DNA from: Nymphaea colorata
Lineage: Eukaryota; Streptophyta; Magnoliopsida; Nymphaeales; Nymphaeaceae
Reading direction: 5' to 3'
Assembly: GCF_008831285.2 (NCBI RefSeq)
Contig: NC_045139.1
Coordinates: 14,366,354 to 14,430,353, forward strand
DNA: 64,000 bases
Part shown: one piece after another, positions 56,681-64,000 of the stretch
How the letters are laid out: each line of letters opens with the position of its first letter
Position numbering within the stretch: position 1 is the first letter of the stretch
Notes under the pieces: generated by a model
The model's database searches: none
What the model saw: the letters and a program-made list of their open reading frames with translations, nothing else
Told to the model about the DNA's origin: nothing
Position numbers and translations under genes: made by a program

Positions 56681-59600
56681 AAATTTGGGGACAGGAAGTT
56701 TCCTACATACAAAAACAATCCGCAAAATCAAGAGAGAGAAAAAAAGCCATGGTTTTTCTATTTTTTTTTCAAAAGAGTTGAAAAAAAAATAGAAGAAAAA
56801 TAAGATCCACAACAATCACTTGCCCGGTTGCCCGTCATGACCTATTGATCTTCTATATATAGTAGTTATGTCTAAGTACTAGTATATGTAATATATGGGA
56901 ACCCCAATTCCATAAAAATCTTTACTAATTGAACAAAAAAACGATTTTTTTTTGTCTTGGGCAAAGTTTGGCTTAATATCATAAGTCCAATCTCAATTTT
57001 CAGTAATGTCTGATAACAGCCCTTTTAATAACAATCAACTAAGGGCTATCATTCCATTTATAGTTAAGGATGAAACCCTCTGGCACTCTCAAGATTAGAG
57101 AGAACAGAACATGGATTTATGTGACTTGGAAAGACAAAGAGATTGCTTACATCCATAGTCAAGTTTGATTATATGTCAAAGGGACATAACATAGCTGGTT
57201 AGACAGGTGGTTGCATCAAAAGTGCATCATCGGTTTTATTCTGGTGGGTTTTACTTCTTTGTATTGTAAGTAGTGGGAGGTGAGGAAACATTAGACCTCT
57301 TTCCTCTTTTTCTGAATGATAAGTTGTTAGCATCTTACTTACTCGAAAGTTTCACTATATCAAACAACAACAACAACAATAACAAATTCAAGAGATGCTG
57401 CCCCTCTCTCAATACAAGAGCCTAGCAACACCCAACAGCAAAAATTTAAGATAATATTTTTGATCTGCATAAAACAAGGGAAGTCTATCAAATTGGGATC
57501 AGGCTCCTCCACGCTCTTCCAACAATTATTAAATGCTATAGTTGCAATGGGGCTCAAAATGGTTCATGTTAATTTAGTAGTTGAGTTGAGAAGGTAAATT
57601 AGGGCCCCCATTTGCCTCGGCGTAACGTCGTAATATTCAAAATGAGGAGGAGTCTTAAAGAACTCAGTTTGATTGCCAAAGGGAAAAAAAAAAGTTGATT
57701 CGTTCTCTCTTTTTCTTCTACTTGCCTTTCTGCTGTATAATTGATGACGATTTGTGGGGCAAAAAATTATTTGTCATTTTTAAGGCAAAATAACAGAGTC
57801 TATGTCAAAAGTTTTGCCATCGACAATTTTTTTTCTACTTATAATCATTATTAGGCAAAAGGAGTGGGCCTGGCGAACCATTTGCCTTCAACCAACAGCT
57901 GCTTGCCTATAATATTTGTTCACTTGAACCACCTTACAAGAAATGTGATACAAGTATAGTATTTATGCTTAGTTTGGATGTCACCCCACCTACCCAAGAA
58001 GCAAGATGACTTGTTCAATAAGAAAAAATATCGATACTGAAAAATTGGTTGTGATTGTTACATCTATATTTATGATGGTTGTACGGCAGACGATAGAACT
58101 AATTATATTGCATATACTTATAAATTTCTAAATAGATTTCTTACGCTTCTTTATCTCATATATATATATAAGAATGATAAAAATTAAAAACCATGACTAA
58201 AAAAATGTAAACAATTACTCAAATCATCATAAACTTTTGTTATACTATAAATCATCACTAATATCCCACGGAGACCATTTTTAACTTTTTTGTTATTCAG
58301 CAACCTCCAGCAGCGGAGAGATTTCAGAAGGGAAAGAGAGAGATTTTTTTTTTTTTGCTTGTCCTCTCTGTTCGTCCACATTAGTCGTGACTTCCCACGT
58401 TACTTTGAAGTCATGCTTTATACTTTTTCTTTTATGACAAAGACGTAACAAGATTGACTCCACGATGCTCCTAACCTACGGTGGCGGCGGTGAGACGGTT
58501 GATCCCACAAATGATCGAATCCGAACTTATGGCTTCCTGTTCCTGTACACCTTGGTCCTAATAATCGAGTTGAGTTAATTTTGATGTTTAAACCAGGTTT
58601 ACTTTACTTTCAGCACCAGATAATTTTCTGGAGTATCTAAATTTCCCTCCAAACAAGCTCAGTTGTTGTTTGACCTTTCATTTGATACCTCTAGAGTTGT
58701 TCTTGTTAGGCTTTAACCTTTGATAAAACTTTATATTTTGATGATTGTGTTGTAAAATTTTCATAATATTTTTCTCATTCAAAGCTCAAATTTTCTGCAC
58801 ATCGGGCTAGGTGGGTCAACTTGGAACTTTGAAAAATATTCGAGGAGAGTGTTCGATAAGCCAAGACCAAGGCAATGGGGAGGGTTTCTTGACAAGGGAG
58901 ACGTAATGAATGAGTTTTGTGCCAAGAGTCGATCAGAAACCGGTGTTTTCAGCTCAAGACCATAACTCGTTTTGAGTCAAATAACAACAGAAGTAGTCTT
59001 AAAATTTTCAAAACAAAAATGCAGGTGAAAAGATACATCCAGGACGATTTGCTACGGGTAATCGACCAAGTCTCACTGTGTACTTTTCTAAAAGGATTCA
59101 CCACTGGCAACGATATTGATGATATTGTCATGTGGATCAAACAATGTTCAAAGATCAAATTTGGTGTCCGAATTGATGTTAAGCTCAGGTTCTTAAGATG
59201 GTTTCATGTCCAAAAGGAACATTGGTGGTTTCCATCAAGAAAGGGAAAAGGTAACCATCCGCAGTCAGATGCTTCGAACTACATAAATACTTTTCTTTCT
59301 ACAGTCGGCGCTCTGCCTTTCCCGTCCTCTAGTCGTCACAAAGGATTTAAAACATGCACCTTTTAGAGGCAGCAGTACACTTTCATTTACTGCTTCTCAT
59401 GAAGGGAGAGTCAGTGAACAGGTGTGATGCAGGAAAAAATGTAGGCGTTGCTCACGGAATAATGAACTACAGTGAAGAAAACCGACAGGTCCAACAGGTT
59501 CTGTTACTTCTTGAAGCCTGTCACCGTGAATCCAGTGTCGAGAGATGACTGTGATTATGAACTGGTACGAAGGATAGATTTCATCTGTTGAAGATAAGAA

Positions 59601-61431
59601 CTAGGACTTGAGGGGATCATGGAAGAGAACTACAAGATGTGGCACAGAGTTGTGCTGCTTAATCCTCCAGTCATGGAACCGTGCAGTCAATATGAAAATG
59701 GTTGATGCGCAGACATCAAAAAACCTGTTAAACTATAGGAAAATTTGGCAAGGCTGCTTTTGTCTTCTTCACAGGGACCCGTCTGGTGGTGTAATCGTGA
59801 AGCGCAGGACTACATCTACTATTTTAAATAACTATGAAGCTTGTACACGTCTGACTCGTTTCAAAAACTTCTGGATGTACATTTTCTGCTGCATTGATAT
59901 TTCTTTTCTGATGAACAATCATTCTACGAACCCTTTCTTTTCCTTTTCTAGTTGGGATCGTGCACGGAAACATTATCTGGAGTCGTTTGTTCAACTTGGA
60001 AAGCTCCCCATTTTAGTTCAGTAGCAATATGTGAAGACCTGCCCACAGAAAGTTAGATTCTTTCAGAATTCGGTACTTCAGTTGTGTGACTGTCAGTCCG
60101 CAAACCAAATTTCCAGGGGTGTTTGATTGGCTAGGAACTAATGTTCTTTGATGAACCAAGATAGAAAACGCCAGAAGCCTTGAATAGAAGCAACCATTTT
60201 AGTCAAAACCAAGCTTTTCATGAAAACAAATTGATTATACATATTACTTCTCAATGGTGTGTACCTCCGCAAACTTTTGACACTATAAATACATTCACTA
60301 GTAGCAACTCCAGAGAGTTTCATTATTCATGGAAGTAGTTACTATCAAGTGGACAAATCGAACTGTTGATTTGTCCAAAGACTTGGGGAAATGACAAAGT
60401 TGTTGCTTTCCTAATACCTGCAAGTGACGGCATTTTTTGCACGATTATACGTAAAATTACAACCCACATAAAGGGGCAGCTTGCTGTCCAACTAATAGAA
60501 TCTTGGTAAAAATGTGCTTGTTTAAGACATACGCCTGCTAGTTTCCATGATCTGATTATGAACTGATCTAGGTTTTCATATTCGATAATCTCATTAACCA
60601 TCATTCCAGAGAGACCAGAAAGGAAGCCTTATGTGGTTGATTCTTGGGCACATTCGGTTACAGTCAAGTTCTTTGTATAACAAATGGAAAAAATAAAATA
60701 ACATGAACATGTTACATTCCACACAAAAAGACATTGGAGACAAATCAGCAGACACAATCAGAGGATGGAAGTAAAGCAAGAATTTTACATAAAAGGGACT
60801 GGGTGCAATGCATAAGCCGGCAGATGCAGTTGGGAGATTGTCATGCACCATCTTCAGCAGATTCCAGCCTGGCTCATTACTTGTTGATGCAGAACCAGCC
60901 TGTCAAGCTCTGTGCATTATTCTTTCTACTTTCAAGAAGATCACACACTTCAAAAATACAATCATGACGGAGGGTAAGAGGTAGAGTTAGTTCCTGTTGC
61001 CATATGCCTGCAATCAACCACACATTAAAGTAGATGATCAGAGTGCGTAGATGAAGTTGAAGTACTGCTGCCATATTCCAGACCCGAAAAGATTTCAGAA
61101 AACTACCGCTGCCTGTAGAATCGAATCAAACTGAGTTGAGCTGCTATATTAAAAATGGTATTTTAAAATTCAGAAAAGCATTCAAAATTTTAAAAATTAG
61201 AAAAGCGATCTAAACAAAGGAAGAGCAAATGCAGAAGATTATAATTTGCAGGGAACAACGTCAATAAGCAAACAGTAGCTAACAAAAAACTAATCAGAAG
61301 AAAAGAAAGCAGATTTGGGCACTTGGAAGTAGGGGGTGACTCAGCCTAAAATGCCTGCTGGGATTGGTTCTAATAACATTGGTTTGATTAAAATCAATTC
61401 TACTATTTAAAATAGATATGGCGCTCAGTTA
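56681..61431. other. Spacer with orphan open frames at 58917-59366 and 59608-60024 (+)
   Basis: AT-rich spacer with poly-A/T runs and a TA run near 58160. Two plus-strand frames of 149 and 138 codons lie close together, and a third frame near 59619 (ENYKMWHRVVLLNPP) is briefly protein-like. None shows a domain I recognise. They could be parts of a decayed gene. The right end presumably includes the 3' untranslated region of the IQD gene. Confidence 0.4.
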
Positions 61432-63277
61432 CTAAACTTCTCCTTGCATCATACTGACCTCTACGGCAACCAAAGATCTGCAGTAATTGGTGTTTGTGAG
61501 CACAGAACAGGACGAACCACATTCACTATCTTTTAGCGACATTGCTGATCTGTCAAGCTTGATGGGACCTGTATACTGATAGCCTTTGCACGTTGATCCT
61601 ACTTGTGAAGATGACCTCTGCATCCGGATGCCGCGAGGCACGCTCCTGCTCTCCGTAGACGTTCGCCTCCTAGATGATGTTCTCTCATATGTTTCAGGCC
61701 TCTGCTTTGGTGCACTCTGAGACCGTGCCTTAGCTCGAGAAGATTCTGTGTTAGCCATGTAACTGGGGCAAGAACTGTAGTCGTTGGAAACCGACTCTGC
61801 ATACTCGTGTCTAGGAGCTCCAAATAAGCCTTTGCTTGAATATGGCCTAGACATGGCCGAGAAGAACTGTGGGCTACTCTGTGTAGTAGCGAATGAGAAC
61901 TCCTCAAAATGTCCACTACAAGCTCTTGGGCTGAGATCAGTGTATGCAGTTGAGGGTGCAGGAGATTGAGCGCGGTCCAGCTTTGGAAGAGGTGGTAGGG
62001 ACCTCTTGTGTGCAGAGAACATCTGCTCAGATTTATCATACGATCCTGAATTGCTTATCCTGCTCTTTGAAATGACCATGCCCTCGCCAATATCCATCTC
62101 AACAATTTTTATGTTCTCATCTGGACTTCTGTCCATATCCTATATGAACAAAGTACAAAATGGCAAATCAGTTGCTAATTCATCATCAAGCTCCATAATA
62201 GATTATTGGCTTTTTAACCCTAAAACTTGCTCTGTTTTTGTAAATTCAGCAAATTCCATAGGTGTGTTAAATCAATTTGCGCATTGATACATTCTGCTAT
62301 TAGGATGTTGACATACTCAGGAACAACAAATTTTGCACATTTAACAAGGTAGAAGACCGTCAAATCAAGGCGGGCTGCTTCGGGAACAGGGCTTACATAA
62401 GAATGTCTATATCGGTGGTGGTGTTCATGAGTTGATCGCCTGTGAGTAGACAGCCTCTGAGAAGAAGGTGGTGATTCATCAACATTTCTAATTCTCTGAG
62501 CCCGAGCTCTAGCCTGCACGGTTACGAGCGCCTGCATACACCTGAGAGTCGCTGCTGCCTGTTTCCTCACTAGGTGACCTCTCACTAATGCCTGCAACCT
62601 CACCAAACCTTTTAGTGCTCTCAAGGCCTTCTTTGCCTGCATGGAACACAGGGTTGAGGGGAGTCACTAATTTTGACAAAGGGAGAGAGAGGCGCGGGGA
62701 GAAATGTTAGGATTTGCTACTCTCAAACCTATTAACAAATTAAATTGATTGAGAGAAAGAGATGCATGGAGAGGTAAGAGGAGTGGCTAATTTGTATCTG
62801 TTAACAAGAAAATGAGTTGTGAGATGGGAGGGGGTCGGTAACCAGATGAGCACGAAAAGCCGACTGGATCTTGATGGCAGCGGCTTCTTCAGCAGCAGTT
62901 GGCCTGCGGGGACTGGCAGTCAGTCTGATGACAGCAGCGGCAGCTTGAGCAGCAGCTATGGCGGCATCAGCAGCCGCAGCGGTGGCGGCAGCGACGGCAA
63001 TAGCATGTTTCCGTTGCTCACTTTCAGATTCGCAGACGGATATGATAGAACCGGATGTGGTAGTATTGGCAGCAGCGGCAGCAATCGAATCTGCAGAATT
63101 CGAATCCTTGTGAGTAGATCTCCTGAAGCTCCATCTGCGCTTCTCTTTTGGAGGCTGACTTGCTGCGGAGGTGGATTGATTCTCAGCCAGAGAGAGACCT
63201 TGGCTCTCCTTGTCCTTCTCTTTCTCCTTCTTGCCGCTGCCCAAGAAGCTTCTCAGCCATTTACTGGTCCTCCCCAT
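61432..63277 (-). CDS. IQ67-domain (IQD) calmodulin-binding protein with DUF4005
   Basis: Three exons on the minus strand: 63277-62843, 62636-62397 and 62139-61432. The product has 460 residues. The IQ67 domain covers about 132-198: IQ motifs [36 protein letters not shown] and [15 protein letters not shown]. It is interrupted by a phase-0 intron after HL (residue 145), the position characteristic of the family. The N-terminus begins [13 protein letters not shown] with Lys/Arg-rich patches (16-22, 44-53) and an Ala-rich helix (91-116). The C-terminus carries the DUF4005 block [20 protein letters not shown] (about 351-370), then an Arg-rich RTSSRRRTS stretch. IQDs bind calmodulin and associate with microtubules, plasma membrane or nucleus as scaffolds that influence cell shape. 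Exon 2 ends HSY^GTAAGC and the downstream acceptor is ATATAG. The whole coding region is present in the window. Confidence 0.93.
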
Positions 63278-64000
63278 TACTGCTGCTACATGAAACTAAA
63301 GAAGACTGAAGGGTATTTTGTATGAGGGGCAGCAGCCATTGCGGGGGATAGACAGAACAGAAGAATCAACAAGCTGGCTGCGTAGACATGCTAGAGAAGA
63401 CTCTCTCTCTCTATTTTAATAATACCGTATCCATCCCCTCACTGTCTAAAACCATCTGGCTGCCTGCTCCCATTATATGCCCTTCATGTTTATGTGCTGC
63501 AGTCTTCCTTATTGGCGTTGGTTTGACTCTAATGTTGAAGGCGACGCTTCCTTCCTTTTTCGATTTTCTTTTATCTCTTATAATATGTGGCAGCCTATTT
63601 TATTGAGAGAGAGAGAGAGCCCACCAGCCAGTGTTCAGAGCACAAGAAGTTATGGTTTGAACTGTTGATGACTTAAGGATCACTCTCATCTTTCTCAAAG
63701 CTGACCAAATTGCCCGCACTTCATTGTCCTTAAGTTGGTTCTGCTAAGACAATTCTGTAGTTCCTGCAAGTTGGGTCCCTTGTGAAGTTAAGGCAGACTG
63801 TTCAGCGTTCCCCCTTGACCTTTCTCTCTCACACACACTCAGTTCCATGAGTTCTCAGAGGTAGCTCTTTTCTGGTATTCTTGGGAAGGGAGGGGCTGTG
63901 TGCTGGTAACTTGGTGTCCCTCCCATCACCAATTAAGAGACAAACTGGAGTCGTTGTCAAGTAAAGCAACAGGTCAGAAGCCATGTGAGATGGCGAGGTC
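63278..64000 (-). promoter_or_regulatory. Upstream region of the IQD gene
   Basis: On the minus strand this is the sequence 5' of the IQD start. It holds a GA run just upstream (63400-63413 region) and another near 63606-63619 on the plus strand. No TATA box or other gene was assigned. Confidence 0.3.

Overview
The window is nuclear DNA of a flowering plant. The evidence is split genes with short GT-AG introns, plant-only or plant-expanded families (GT-2 trihelix factor, IQ67-domain protein, RHD3-type GTPase, plant NIMA-related kinase), wide AT-rich spacers, many GA/CT/TA/CA microsatellites, hAT-like MITEs and a decayed Ty1/copia relic. The sequence does not identify the species.

Layout. From 1 to about 20.2 kb there is mostly spacer. 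It holds one short RING-H2 gene (602-886, minus), a copia gag relic (about 2.03-2.79 kb, minus), a 163-bp hAT-like MITE (8811-8973), several short direct duplications and long dinucleotide tracts, including a CT/TA/GA inverted repeat at 18941-19062. A two-exon GT-2-type trihelix transcription factor lies at 20239-22740 (+). After 6.5 kb of spacer comes a NIMA-related kinase (CDS 31024-37845, +, 14 coding exons) with an inferred leader intron. Its twelfth intron is enlarged by a repeat-rich insertion. A LAS1-like pre-rRNA processing gene (41224-46635, +, 8 exons) follows and carries two MITE-like insertions in introns. It is tail-to-tail with an RHD3/SEY1-type ER-shaping GTPase gene (47215-55756, -, 22 coding exons). 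An IQD calmodulin-binding scaffold gene (61432-63277, -, 3 exons) lies near the right edge.

The five large genes serve unrelated housekeeping or regulatory roles (transcription, cytoskeleton-linked kinase signalling, ribosome biogenesis, ER morphology, calmodulin scaffolding). Nothing suggests a gene cluster acting in one pathway. Exon boundaries were built by hand from splice signals, reading-frame continuity and resemblance to known families. In all five models the exon lengths sum to a whole number of codons.

I did not find a convincing undescribed system. The best leads are three introns of the RHD3-like gene that appear to use GC instead of GT donors, an upstream ORF in the kinase leader whose stop codon is formed just past the splice junction, a LAS1 nuclease motif split by an intron, and a few terminal-repeat elements that would repay a genome-wide copy search.
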